From positions 32,619 to 96,618 of the forward strand of contig NZ_QOHO01000026.1 in assembly GCF_003432035.1 (NCBI RefSeq): a stretch of DNA of 64,000 nucleotides, read 5' to 3'. This DNA comes from Lacrimispora amygdalina. GTDB taxonomy: Bacteria; Bacillota; Clostridia; Lachnospirales; Lachnospiraceae. Below the pieces are notes generated by a model. That model ran no database searches, was not told the origin of the DNA, and saw only the letters and a program-made list of their open reading frames with translations. This document shows positions 27,871-35,279 of the stretch, piece by piece (positions within the stretch are counted from its first letter, which is position 1; each line of letters begins with the position of its first letter). A program made the position numbers and the translations under genes.

Positions 27871-28185
27871 ATGCCGGGATGCTTTTGTTTAAATGACTTA
27901 AAAAGAGGTCAGAAAGGTGTCATTTCCAGACTGACCGTTTGTGATGATATGAGACGGCGATTACAGGATATGGGGCTGATTGAGGGCACCGTGGTGGAGT
28001 GTGTCGGTAAAAGTCCTCTTGGTGACCCAACTGCATTTTTAATCAGAGGTGCTGTAATAGCCCTGCGAAATGAAGATTCCGTCAGGGTTCTTATAAAAAA
28101 TAAAGATCAGGAGTACTTTGAACCAAGTTATGGAGAAGGAATTGTGGCTGCCTGTGTCACAGCGGAGGAAAAAATATGGGACTAA
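27871..28185 (+). CDS. feoA: Ferrous iron transport protein A (FeoA)
   Basis: A 104-residue SH3-like Feo[17 protein letters not shown], then [20 protein letters not shown] and [16 protein letters not shown], the standard family pattern. The start at 27871 has GGAGG 8 bases upstream; the frame is open to 27733 but that part carries no FeoA similarity and would overlap the regulatory region. FeoA assists the FeoB pump at the membrane. Its last codons overlap the start of feoB. Confidence 0.92.
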   Translation: MPGCFCLNDLKRGQKGVISRLTVCDDMRRRLQDMGLIEGTVVECVGKSPLGDPTAFLIRGAVIALRNEDSVRVLIKNKDQEYFEPSYGEGIVAACVTAEEKIWD

Positions 28186-28334
28186 GCAGAGAATCCATGG
28201 GAATCAAATCGGTGGACTGCGGGTTGGAGATCAAAAAAAGGGCGGCAGGAGATTTGGTGATTGCTCTTGCCGGAAATCCCAATGTTGGAAAAAGCACAGT
28301 ATTTAACCAGCTGACCGGTATGAACCAGCACACC
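28176..28334 (+). pseudogene. feoB: feoB segment 1 of 3: start to G1 motif
   Basis: The gene starts at ATG 28176, with GGAGG 8 bases upstream, and overlaps the end of feoA. The 53 codons end in [19 protein letters not shown] and then MNQHT: the Walker A/G1 motif of the FeoB GTPase. After the codon for Thr the sequence leaves feoB at the junction CACC (28331-28334). An unbroken gene would read on as GNWPGKTV, which is exactly what resumes at 30775. The interruption cuts between G1 and the G2 switch threonine. Confidence 0.95.
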
Positions 28335-28360
28335 TGCTGATGCGTTTAGAGGTAAAAAGT

Positions 28361-29758
28361 TTATAAAAAAATAATGGTGTATTCCCGGTGGCTGTAGGAG
28401 CACCTTTTTAAGCGAATTTCCTTGATAACTGACCGCCAGAACAGACGCTTCTGCTGATTGTCAAGGTGCAGATACATGCTTTCAAAGCCGGTATTTTGCA
28501 TACTGATTAAAGTACCGGGATTCCCAACCGGCGGTGTGATGTCAGGAAGCTGCTCCAGCTGTGCCTCTAACCCTGCCCTGTCATTTTTATATTCTTCTAA
28601 TGATATTGCTTCATTTAAATACAAATCCTTTAACCGGCTGATTTTCCTGCGAAGCTGATTCTTTTTCATACGATTATCAACTGCATCCCTGCTTTTGGTT
28701 TCGAAATCCGCGATGAAAGAATCAAACTGCATCCCAACATTTTTTAAAAGGTATTCTTCTATGCGGACTTCCCTGATTTTTCCCCGATTGCTGCATTTCC
28801 GGTAAGACCGGTGCTGCTTGCATTCGTAGGCTGGATATTTATACCGTAGTACAGTACCGTCTTTGCGTTTTGAAACTGCATTGATCTGGCACCCTCCCAT
28901 TTTATGGCCGCACTCATCACACACCAGAAGACCTGTAAAAATGTAGGGGTACTTCTGGCTCGATTTTATGTTGCTGTTTTGATCAAGGATGTGCTGAATA
29001 TCAAGGAAGGCTTCATCGGAAATCATACGCGGGCAGTAAGATTCATTTCCTCTGTAATGCCCCGTGATTTTTTCGTTACGAAGAACAGACTGCTTAAAAT
29101 TCTGCGGTGTCATGACGATTCCGTATGTTTCTTTTAGATACTGGACGGCCCCGTTCATTGACTGATGTTTCAAAAAATACAGAATGGTATCGCGGATGGC
29201 AGGGGCCTCTTCTGACAACACCAGATGTTTATCTATTATCTCATATCCCCGGGGGACTTTGCCCGTTATGACTTCCCCATGGGTCACCTTTGTCCGGAAG
29301 ACGTCAGCAACACGGAGACCGCCATTTTGCGCTTCCAGCTCTGCCCAGGTCATGGACTGAGCAACAAATGCCCTGCCGTAAGGAGTGGAGGTGTCAAAGA
29401 ACGGCTGGTCAATGGCTGTCCATGCAGCATTATATTTTTCAAGGATGGCCTGGGTATTTAAGTAATGGCGCAGGCTGCGGAACCACCGGTCCAGCTTGGT
29501 AAATATAATCAGATCCACCAGTCCCTCTTTTACATGATTAATCAGACGGGTAAAATCGTCCCGGTCAAGTTTCTGTCCGGAAACGCCATCATCCAGATAA
29601 ACATCCTGCAGAATCATGTTTTTATGTTCTTCTATATATTTAATGCCCCGTTCCTTTTGATCCCGGATGGAATCTCCCCGCTCTGCCTGTTCATCGGAAG
29701 AGACACGGATGTAGACGGCTACACGCAGCAGCTTCTCTGATTCCTGAACACGCTTCAT
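28361..29758 (-). CDS. Large serine recombinase of element 1
   Basis: A 465-residue recombinase. The resolvase domain starts AVYIRVSSDEQAERGDSI with the catalytic Ser near residue 20, and has LIIFTKLDRWFRSLRHY with the conserved Arg pair. A recombinase domain (GYEIIDKHLVLSEEAPAIRD) and a zinc ribbon (CDECGHKMGG near residue 280, then Cys-rich YECKQHRSYRKCSN) precede a C-terminal coiled coil. Length and order are those of large serine integrases. GGAGATGATAGA precedes the ATG. It is convergent with nothing and runs opposite to feoB. It should integrate and, with a directionality factor, excise the element. Confidence 0.93.
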   Translation of the reverse strand: MKRVQESEKLLRVAVYIRVSSDEQAERGDSIRDQKERGIKYIEEHKNMILQDVYLDDGVSGQKLDRDDFTRLINHVKEGLVDLIIFTKLDRWFRSLRHYLNTQAILEKYNAAWTAIDQPFFDTSTPYGRAFVAQSMTWAELEAQNGGLRVADVFRTKVTHGEVITGKVPRGYEIIDKHLVLSEEAPAIRDTILYFLKHQSMNGAVQYLKETYGIVMTPQNFKQSVLRNEKITGHYRGNESYCPRMISDEAFLDIQHILDQNSNIKSSQKYPYIFTGLLVCDECGHKMGGCQINAVSKRKDGTVLRYKYPAYECKQHRSYRKCSNRGKIREVRIEEYLLKNVGMQFDSFIADFETKSRDAVDNRMKKNQLRRKISRLKDLYLNEAISLEEYKNDRAGLEAQLEQLPDITPPVGNPGTLISMQNTGFESMYLHLDNQQKRLFWRSVIKEIRLKRCSYSHREYTIIFL

Positions 29759-29887
29759 TCTATCATCTCCTGGTATAATCTACTCGTTCCAACAGGAAAT
29801 TAAAACCTGTTTCATTACATTGTTTTAATTAAGGGAAAGAAGTACAAACCGTGGCACATACATTTTACCAGAAAGGAGGCGGTAGCA

Positions 29888-30028
29888 GTGGCAGATACTG
29901 TCACCACAGTGAATCAGGCGGACCCAGTGAGGGCATTTGAGGCGTTGGCAAGAATTATAGGGGAAAAAGAGGGACTTGAGATTACTTTAAAAAGTCTCCG
30001 GGAAAAGGAAGAAAAGGAAACAGAGTGA
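29888..30028 (+). CDS. Small ORF divergent from recombinase 1
   Basis: A 46-residue ORF with a GTG start and a very good ribosome site (AAAGGAGGC, 8 bases upstream). It reads ADTVTTVNQADPVRAFEALA then RIIGEKEGLEITLKSLREKE and ends in a charged tail, probably all helical. Function is unknown. Small genes directly upstream of serine recombinases often encode DNA-binding or directionality proteins, so an excision factor is possible (inference). A terminator follows. Confidence 0.6.
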   Translation: MADTVTTVNQADPVRAFEALARIIGEKEGLEITLKSLREKEEKETE

Positions 30029-30045
30029 ACTTATTTATTCTATAT

Positions 30046-30078
30046 AAAAGGCAGATCGGATAGACTGATCTGCCTTTT
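30046..30078. terminator. Two-way terminator in element 1
   Basis: AAAAGGCAGATC (30046-30057) pairs perfectly with GATCTGCCTTTT (30067-30078), flanked by A and T runs. It serves both the small ORF ending at 30028 and the lipoprotein gene ending at 30101. Confidence 0.85.
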
Positions 30079-30100
30079 GGTGTGCTATGTACTGATCTTA

Positions 30101-30454
30101 CTAATTAGTTTTCTTTGTTTCGGTAACTGCTGACTTGCTGTCTTTAGCAGCTGGAGAGTCTGCCTTCGCTTTGCTGTCACCAGCCTTGGTCTCTGCTGCT
30201 GATGATTCCTCTTTTTTGGATTCGTCTTTTTTCGTTTCGTCTTTCTTAGTTTCGTCTTTTTTGGTTTCTGCTAAGGAACTGCTTTCTTTTACTTCTTTTT
30301 TCGTTTCTGCTGGTTTGGTAGCAGCTTCGGTTGTCACTTCTGCTTTTGTAGCGGCAGTTGTTTCAGAACTCTTGGTATTTCCACATGCGGAGATAGCTGC
30401 CATTGTCAATACTGCAACACCTGTCAGTAACATTTTCTTTGTTGTTAACCTCAT
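30101..30454 (-). CDS. Lysine/serine/threonine-rich lipoprotein (element 1 cargo)
   Basis: A 117-residue protein. The signal peptide MRLTTKKMLLTGVAVLTMA ends in the lipobox ISACG with Cys at residue 24. The remainder is low complexity: Ala, Thr, Lys and Glu, with tandem KKDET/KKDES units near residues 68-85 and no folded domain apparent. It would be a flexible, charged surface tether. AAGGAGGAAAATAATT precedes the ATG. A possible promoter on the minus strand is TTGATT (30558-30563), 17 bases, TACACT (30535-30540). Function unknown. It is the only cargo gene of element 1. Confidence 0.75.
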   Translation of the reverse strand: MRLTTKKMLLTGVAVLTMAAISACGNTKSSETTAATKAEVTTEAATKPAETKKEVKESSSLAETKKDETKKDETKKDESKKEESSAAETKAGDSKAKADSPAAKDSKSAVTETKKTN

Positions 30455-30774
30455 AATTATTTTCCTCCTTGAGACTGCATAGGTATTATGGTTGTATGGC
30501 TTCCGGTTGTCCTATGTCCCTGAAGTCAGAACTCAGTGTAGCACCGAATTTAAAGAAAATCAATGGCAAATTTGTTATTTATTTCTTAAAAAAAATTAAG
30601 TTGTATAAATAAAATAGAAATCAGCTAAAATTAAGAATTAATTCACAAATTTTTCACAGTTTGATCAAACTTCCATCACAAACCTGTAATTAAACCTTAA
30701 GATTTAAACCTGATACCTGTAAAAATGACAATTTTAACAATTTTCCATTTTACGGTTAACCACATCAGCCCACC
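30455..30774. other. Right arm of element 1, no gene seen
   Basis: About 320 AT-rich bases. They hold the likely promoter of the lipoprotein (minus strand) and, at 30762-30774, the inner half of the att dyad CATCAGC followed by the shared CACC. No ORF with a ribosome site was found. Confidence 0.6.
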
Positions 30775-31922
30775 GGAAACTGGCCAGGTAAAACGGTTGC
30801 AAATGCCCAGGGCTGGTGCAGTGACGGGAATCAGGGGTATGTTATGGTGGATATACCAGGCTGTTATTCTCTTATGGCCCACTCCACAGAGGAAGAGGTG
30901 GCAAGAGATTTCATCTGTTTTGAAAATCCAGATGCAGTGGTAACGGTCTGTGATGCCACCTGCCTGGAACGGAATTTAAACCTTGTGCTCCAGATCATGG
31001 AAGCAGCGGACTGTGTGGTAATCTGTGTAAATCTGATGGATGAGGCAAAGAAGAAACGGATTGTCCTGAATCTGGATGTACTGGAAGAGAGGCTTCATGC
31101 TCCTGTAGTGGGAACAACGGCAAGAAGTAAGAAGGGGCTGAATCAGATCTACCAGGGCTTAAGGCGCTGTATAAAAGAGAGAGAGGCTGAGTATGAAAGG
31201 CCAATCCTCATACGTTACCCGGAATATATTGAAGAGGCAATTGAGAAGCTGGCTCCGGCAGTAGAGGAAGCCTCAGAGGGCAGGGCAAAGGTACGCTGGC
31301 TCTGTGCAAGGTTGCTGGATGCCAATGAAAACCTGATGGGAGCGGTACGAAACTATTTAAAATCCATAGCAGATTCAGAGGAGGTAAAGACCTGCCTTAC
31401 GGAAATCTGGAACGATTGGAGGGAGCAGGGCATCAGTCAGGAAAAAGTAAGTGATGATATGGCTGCGGTGTTCATTCGGAAAGCGGAGGATTTATGCAGG
31501 GGAGTAGTTGTATATGAAAATAAAGCCTATAACTGGAAAGACCGGAAGCTGGACCGTCTTTTTACCAGCAAAGCTACCGGATTTCCCATTATGTTTCTGG
31601 TTCTGCTGGGAGTCTTCTGGCTGACAATCACTGGTGCCAATTATCCATCCCAGCTCCTGAGCAATGTGCTGTTTGCCATTGAAGACCGCCTGACAATTGC
31701 CGCAGATGCAGCAGGGGTTCCGGCACTGGCATCCGGGCTTTTGATTCATGGTGTTTACCGGGTTCTGGCATGGGTAATATCAGTTATGCTGCCGCCTATG
31801 GCGATTTTCTTTCCGCTTTTTACACTTCTGGAAGATTTTGGTTACCTTCCCAGAGTCGCTTTTAATCTGGACCGCTGTTTTAAGCGGTGCTCCGCCTGCG
31901 GAAAGCAGGCACTGACCATGTG
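30775..31922 (+). pseudogene. feoB: feoB segment 2 of 3: G2-G5, GDI region, first gate
   Basis: The segment resumes with GNWPGKTVANAQ (G2 region) and continues with G3 VDIPGCYSLM, G4 VNLMDEAKK and G5-like TARSKKGL. A helical GDI-like part and the first membrane helices follow, up to FGYLPRVAFNLDRCFKRCSA then CGKQALTM, the start of the first Gate motif. There it stops: beyond CATGTG (31917-31922) the frame immediately meets TGA. No ribosome site precedes any internal start, so translation as a separate protein is unlikely. The last two bases form a codon with the first base of segment 3. Confidence 0.95.
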
Positions 31923-31970
31923 ACAGAAGAAATCTATGCCTTTTTTACTGTTAAATCATGGATTACTGTC

Positions 31971-31999
31971 TTGACACTTTTTCGTATGAATGCTATAGT
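31971..31999 (+). promoter_or_regulatory. Promoter of element 2 cargo
   Basis: TTGACA (31971-31976), a 17-base spacer and TATAGT (31994-31999) form a near-consensus sigma-A promoter about 50 bases inside the left junction and about 95 bases before the CcdA-TlpA start. The cargo does not depend on the feo promoter. Confidence 0.8.
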
Positions 32000-32093
32000 T
32001 ACAACTATAAACTGTAATTAAAAATGGTACAGAAACACGAAGTGAACTGCCACAAACTGTGGAGTGAAAGCATTATTTACAGGAGGTAAACAT

Positions 32094-33413
32094 TTGGGAT
32101 TTTCGATTGACATGAGTGTTCCGGTATTAACCGTATTTTTACAGGGGATAGTAAGCTTCTTTTCACCCTGTGTACTGCCTTTGATTCCGCTTTATATTGG
32201 TTATCTCTCAGGGGGAACCGGAGTAACGGGTGAGGATGGCAGAATTTACTATAAGCGCAGTAAAGTCATGATACATACCCTTTGTTTCGTGATTGGAATC
32301 AGCTTTACTTTTTTTCTGCTTGGAATTGGTGTCTCGGCACTTGGCAGTTTTTTTAAAACCAATCAGCTTTTATTTGCAAGGCTGGGCGGAATTCTGGTAT
32401 TCCTGTTTGGATTATATCAGCTGGGCTTCTTAGGCAGTTCCTCTTTACTGGGGAAAGAGCGCAGGCTATCGTTTTCTTTTGATAAGCTTGCCATGTCTCC
32501 CCTGACCGCTTTGCTTATGGGATTTACCTTCAGCTTCGCATGGACGCCCTGTGTGGGACCAGCACTGGCCAGTGTTCTGATCATGGCGGCATCTGCTTCC
32601 ACCAAAACACTTGGCTTTATGCTGATCGGAGTCTATACACTGGGATTTGTTCTGCCATTTCTGGCAGTAGGATTTTTTACCACCTCAGTTCTGGAATTTT
32701 TTAAAACCCACCGCAATGTTGCGAAGAATGCAGTTAAGGCCGGCGGGGTCCTGATGATAATTATGGGATTACTTATGTTTACAGGTAAGATGAATTCGGT
32801 AACCGGTTATCTTTCTTCTGTAAAGACTCCTTTTACAAAGGAGTCCCCAAAACCGGCGGAAGAGACAGAGCCAGCGGCGGAGGAAACTGTTTCTCAAACG
32901 TCTCAGGAATCTGAGGCGGCAGAGACTGATTCTGAGCCGGAAGGAGCCCAGGACGGAGAAGATAAGATTCTTCCGGCCATTGATTTCACTTTAACAGACC
33001 AGTTTGGCAAGACCCATTCCCTTTCCGATTATAAAGGGAAAACCATTTTTTTAAATTTCTGGGCAACCTGGTGTCCGCCCTGCAGGGCAGAAATGCCGGA
33101 TATACAGAAAGTATATGAAACTTACAGCACAGAAGGCGATGATGCGCTCATAGTCCTTGGAGTAGCGGCTCCCGGTTACGGGAATGAAAAGGATGAGGAA
33201 GGAATTAAAAATTTCTTAAAAGAGAATGGTTATACCTATCCGGTACTCATGGATACAGATGCTGAATTATTTGAAGCTTATGGGATATACTCCTATCCAA
33301 CCACCTTTATGATTGACCGGGATGGCAATGTATTCGGTTACGCAAGCGGACAATTATCAGAAGATACGATGAAGAGCATTATTGAACAGACAATGAAAGG
33401 AGAAAGAAACTGA
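32094..33413 (+). CDS. CcdA-like membrane electron carrier fused to a TlpA/ResA-type thioredoxin
   Basis: A 439-residue fusion. The N-terminal 240 residues are the six-helix DsbD/CcdA domain with its two cysteines in FFSPCVLPLIP near residue 26 and FAWTPCVGPAL near residue 155. A Glu/Ala-rich linker (about 250-295) leads to an extracytoplasmic thioredoxin domain with FWATWCPPCRAEMP near residue 325 and the cis-Pro in YSYPTTFMID. It would carry electrons across the membrane to reduce external disulfides. The start is taken as TTG 32094 because AGGAGG lies 7 bases upstream; the GTG at 32064 has only a weak site. It is cargo of element 2. Confidence 0.9.
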   Translation: MGFSIDMSVPVLTVFLQGIVSFFSPCVLPLIPLYIGYLSGGTGVTGEDGRIYYKRSKVMIHTLCFVIGISFTFFLLGIGVSALGSFFKTNQLLFARLGGILVFLFGLYQLGFLGSSSLLGKERRLSFSFDKLAMSPLTALLMGFTFSFAWTPCVGPALASVLIMAASASTKTLGFMLIGVYTLGFVLPFLAVGFFTTSVLEFFKTHRNVAKNAVKAGGVLMIIMGLLMFTGKMNSVTGYLSSVKTPFTKESPKPAEETEPAAEETVSQTSQESEAAETDSEPEGAQDGEDKILPAIDFTLTDQFGKTHSLSDYKGKTIFLNFWATWCPPCRAEMPDIQKVYETYSTEGDDALIVLGVAAPGYGNEKDEEGIKNFLKENGYTYPVLMDTDAELFEAYGIYSYPTTFMIDRDGNVFGYASGQLSEDTMKSIIEQTMKGERN

Positions 33414-33417
33414 TCAT

Positions 33418-34926
33418 ATGGATAAAAACAGGGCCAGAAGAATACGTGAAAGAAGAAACAGAAAAATAGTTTATGGATTATTGCTTTTAGCTGCCCTGTT
33501 AACAGTTGGTATTTTATATAGTTTTGCAAGAAGTATAAGAAGCAAAGATTCTGACAGCAGCCAGCTCGTTACAGATTCAAAAGACAGGGAAACAGCTTCG
33601 GAGAAAGCACTGGTATCGGCCAGAATCGGGCAGACGAATCTCTCCGGGCTGACTGTGAAAGAGGCAAAGGACACTATGGAAGAACGTTACCAGTGGGGAA
33701 TGACAGTCACGGATGGGACGGATTCCGTTGTAATCGATGATAGTATAAGCGGACAGCTGGAGGAAATGTTAAAACAGCTGAGTGAAGCTCCCCCGGATCA
33801 GCCCCAGGATTACCAGCTTGATTACGATTCCATGAAGGAAGCCTTTAAAAAGCAGGCAGAAACACTTGCAAAACGCTGGAACAAAGACGGAGTCAATTCT
33901 GAAGTGGAATCCTTTGACCCGAAAACAGGGGCATACAGTTATACAAAAGAGCAGAACGGAAGAGTATTAGATCAGGAGAAGCTGGTAACGCAGCTGTTGG
34001 CTGCCGCAAAAGAAGAGAACTTTCAGGCAGAGATCCCGGCAGAATTTACACTTAAGGCTCCTGAAAGAACCCAGGTCCAGGCAAAAGAACAGTATAAGGT
34101 AATCGGTACTTTTACCACGAAAACTACCACCAATAAAAACCGCAATCAGAATATCAGTCTGGCAGTCGGTGCAATCAATGGTCTGATCTTAAAGCCAGGT
34201 GAGGAATTTTCCTTTAACAATGCCACAGGAAACCGAACCAGTGAAAAGGGCTACCAGCCTGCAGGCGCCTATAGAAACGGCGTTCTGATTGAGGAACCGG
34301 GAGGCGGAGTATGCCAGGTTTCCACCACACTGTATCATGCGATTATAGAGAGCGGATTTAAGACTACGGAACGGAATTCCCACAGCTTTGCCCCTTCCTA
34401 TGTGGAAAAGGGACAGGATGCCATGGTCAGCTTTGATGGTTATGCGGGACCGGATTTGAAATTTGTGAATACCGGTAATGCCTCCGTAGTATTGAGGGCT
34501 TCCTTAGAGGGAACCACTTTAAAAATTTCTATTGTTGGGATTCCGGTTCTGGAAGATGGAGTGAAAGTGACCATTCGTTCAGAAAAGGTAAAGGACTTAA
34601 ATCCTCTTCCGGTCACCTATGAGGAAAACACAGCCCTGCCTTTTGGAACGGAGAAGGTGGTGGATAAAGGAACTTTGGGCGGTTATTATAAAAGCTACCG
34701 GGTATTAACGAAAGGCGGTACTGTAATTAAGGAAGAACCTCTTCATAACAGCAGTTATAAAGGAAAGCCGGAAGTGATTCAGAGAAATACCACCTTAAAG
34801 CCGGAAGAGACAGTGCAGGAAACTCATACGGAAGCAGAAAGCAGTCTGGCACCGGCAGAAGACCAGAGTGAGACACATGAGGCAGAGAATGTGGGACCTG
34901 GTGTTACAGGGGCAAACGTTCAGTAA
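33418..34926 (+). CDS. VanW-family cell-envelope protein (YoaR-like)
   Basis: A 502-residue protein. An Arg-rich N-terminus and one membrane helix (about 18-38) are followed by a PG-binding-4-like domain (IGQTNLSGLTVKEAKDTMEE) and the VanW domain near residues 230-365: GAINGLILKPGEEFSFNNAT, YRNGVLIEEPGGGVCQVSTT, LYHAI. A C-terminal beta region and a charged Ser/Glu tail end the protein. The fold is extracytoplasmic. It begins 5 bases after the CcdA-TlpA gene (AAAGGAGAAAGAAAC), so the two are one operon. VanW proteins are linked to peptidoglycan and glycopeptide resistance clusters, but their chemistry is not established. Confidence 0.9.
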   Translation: MDKNRARRIRERRNRKIVYGLLLLAALLTVGILYSFARSIRSKDSDSSQLVTDSKDRETASEKALVSARIGQTNLSGLTVKEAKDTMEERYQWGMTVTDGTDSVVIDDSISGQLEEMLKQLSEAPPDQPQDYQLDYDSMKEAFKKQAETLAKRWNKDGVNSEVESFDPKTGAYSYTKEQNGRVLDQEKLVTQLLAAAKEENFQAEIPAEFTLKAPERTQVQAKEQYKVIGTFTTKTTTNKNRNQNISLAVGAINGLILKPGEEFSFNNATGNRTSEKGYQPAGAYRNGVLIEEPGGGVCQVSTTLYHAIIESGFKTTERNSHSFAPSYVEKGQDAMVSFDGYAGPDLKFVNTGNASVVLRASLEGTTLKISIVGIPVLEDGVKVTIRSEKVKDLNPLPVTYEENTALPFGTEKVVDKGTLGGYYKSYRVLTKGGTVIKEEPLHNSSYKGKPEVIQRNTTLKPEETVQETHTEAESSLAPAEDQSETHEAENVGPGVTGANVQ

Positions 34927-34943
34927 ATTTTTGAAAGTAAATA

Positions 34944-34985
34944 ACAGGACAGGAAAAATCATATAATGGATTTTTCCTGTCCTGT
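34944..34985 (+). terminator. Terminator after the VanW gene
   Basis: ACAGGACAGGAAAAATC (34944-34960) and GATTTTTCCTGTCCTGT (34969-34985) form a perfect 17-bp stem followed by CTTAT. It separates cargo from the recombination genes. Confidence 0.88.
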
Positions 34986-35123
34986 CTTATATTCGGCTAT
35001 ATCTTAAATTCTAAAATCATGTGATGCAAGTTCAGATAAGAGAGCACAAGCAGAATACAGCCAGTTTCACTTATGTATATGGTACAACCCCTTCTGAATA
35101 AGATTTTTCAGGAGGTGAGAATC

Positions 35124-35279
35124 ATGGATTTGTCCAAAGAGATTATCTATGAGAAAAAATGGGGAGGGAAGCAGACTGCAATTTTAGTAGAGCATTTTTA
35201 TAAAGGAGAGGCTTCCGTAAAGGAGCTGGTTCTCAGTCTGTTAAAAAAACGTTTGGAAGCACAGCGGCATCAGATATGA
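35124..35279 (+). CDS. Small ORF coupled to recombinase 2
   Basis: A 51-residue ORF that starts MDLSKEIIYEKKWGGKQTA and ends with a basic helix (LVLSLLKKRLEAQRHQI). GGAGGTGAGAATC gives an excellent ribosome site. Its TGA overlaps the ATG of the recombinase (ATGA), so the two are translationally coupled. Function unknown; a regulator or directionality factor for the recombinase is plausible. It differs in sequence from the small ORF of element 1. Confidence 0.75.
   Translation: MDLSKEIIYEKKWGGKQTAILVEHFYKGEASVKELVLSLLKKRLEAQRHQI

Larger units (their letters stand above)
28335..30774. mobile_element. Serine-recombinase element 1 inserted in feoB (about 2.44 kb)
   Basis: Both ends share CACC (28331-28334 and 30771-30774), and its removal rejoins feoB in frame. 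The joined ends of the element would read CATCAGC-CCACCT-GCTGATG, a dyad with perfect 7-bp arms around the shared bases. This is strong support for a recombinase attP site and for these boundaries. Contents: a large serine recombinase whose 3' end lies 26 bases inside the left junction, a divergent 46-residue ORF, a two-way terminator, and a lysine-rich lipoprotein. No conjugation, replication or phage structural genes are present. Confidence 0.9.

Noticed and set aside
30844..31923. Independent GTPase-like protein starting at 30844
   Set aside because: No ribosome site, and the sequence is the middle of feoB, continuing from 28334 in frame.
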